This document shows positions 12,880 through 13,103 of a stretch of 13,103 nt of DNA, one piece after another. Location: NCBI GenBank assembly GCA_021792115.1, contig JAJYVI010000022.1:1-13103 (forward strand), read 5' to 3'. This DNA comes from Microcaldota archaeon. GTDB taxonomy: Archaea; Micrarchaeota; Micrarchaeia; Micrarchaeales; Micrarchaeaceae. The notes under the pieces are model-generated. The model saw only the letters and a list, made by a program, of their open reading frames with translations. It searched no databases and had not been told where the DNA came from. The position numbers were made by a program, and so were the translations under genes. Each line of letters begins with the position of its first letter. Positions within the stretch are counted from its first letter, which is position 1.

Positions 12880-13103
12880 TAATGATTATCAAAAAGAAAT
12901 TAAAAAAAGATTATCAAAATCAATAAAGGAAATGCAAATTGAGGAGCAAAGAAAAGAGCTTATGAAGCAAGTTCTTGATACTAACGCATTTCAAAGGCTC
13001 ATGAATGTAAAGATCTCAAACCATAATCTTTATATACAAGTTGTGAACGTGCTTATATCTTTCATGCAATCTGGACGCATTTCAGGTAAGCTGTCTGAAG
13101 ACC
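12857..13103 (+). CDS. PDCD5/TFAR19-family DNA-binding protein (3' end outside window)
   Basis: The first 82 residues of an archaeal PDCD5-like protein, a small helical DNA-binding family of usually about 110-120 residues. After an acidic, low-complexity N-terminus (MSSEYDNDNDYQ) comes a long charged helix, then VLDTNAFQRLMNVKISNHNL (39-58), equivalent to the family's 'L-x-x-x-A-x-x-RL-x-x-(I/V)-x-x-x-x-P-x-x-A' helix. IQVVNVLISFMQSGRISGKL (60-79) follows, matching its 'V-E-x-x-I/L-x-x-L-A-x-x-G-x-I' helix. The ATG at 12857 lies inside the rps19e 3' end, with an SD-like AGGTAG (12846-12851) 5 nt upstream, so the genes are translationally coupled. Position after rps19e agrees with the conserved archaeal order. 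The window ends before the stop. Confidence 0.87.
   Translation, partial: MSSEYDNDNDYQKEIKKRLSKSIKEMQIEEQRKELMKQVLDTNAFQRLMNVKISNHNLYIQVVNVLISFMQSGRISGKLSED

Overview
The window is a gene-dense, low-G+C (roughly one third by eye) piece of an archaeal chromosome. The archaeal assignment rests on pelota, an archaeal-type alanyl-tRNA synthetase, the PCNA-binding Nre repair protein, a histone-fold protein, ribosomal protein S19e followed by a PDCD5-family protein, and a tRNA-Arg gene interrupted by a bulge-helix-bulge intron. Compact proteins, overlapping genes, mostly leaderless-looking promoters and a tRNA intron outside the anticodon loop would suit a DPANN-type archaeon (Micrarchaeota/Parvarchaeota-like), but that placement is inference.

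Layout. 1-95 is the C-terminal end of a KaiC-like ATPase gene. 157-912 encodes a YgjP/DUF45 zinc metallopeptidase that overlaps the 3' end of the convergent pelota gene (905-1936, minus). A divergent promoter region separates pelota from a rightward group: a DedA membrane protein (2023-2655), an Exo5/Cas4-like Fe-S nuclease (2705-3565) and alaS (3552-6227), the last two overlapping. alaS in turn overlaps the end of the convergent nre gene (6214-7458, minus). Pyruvate kinase (7545-8999) diverges from nre. Then comes a leftward block: a small PRC-barrel protein (9051-9293), an unrecognised zinc-ribbon protein (9422-9940) directly downstream of a histone-fold gene (9953-10186), a tRNA-Arg(TCT) gene with a 38-nt T-loop intron (10308-10420) and a TatD-family nuclease (10439-11236). 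A 392-bp AT-rich non-coding stretch with a large inverted repeat follows. The right end reads rightward: a small ankyrin-repeat protein (11629-11967), a DUF167 protein (12009-12230), a 211-bp gap with a strong GC-rich stem-loop, then rps19e (12442-12879) overlapping a PDCD5-family gene that runs off the end (12857-13103).

Functionally the window mixes translation and ribosome rescue (pelota, AlaRS, tRNA-Arg, S19e), DNA repair and chromatin (Exo5-like nuclease, Nre, TatD, histone) and central carbon metabolism (pyruvate kinase). There is no integrase, transposase, CRISPR array or toxin-antitoxin pair, so it reads as ordinary core chromosome. The most interesting items are the T-loop tRNA intron, the unrecognised zinc-ribbon partner of the histone gene, and two structured non-coding elements at 11475-11552 and 12331-12369.
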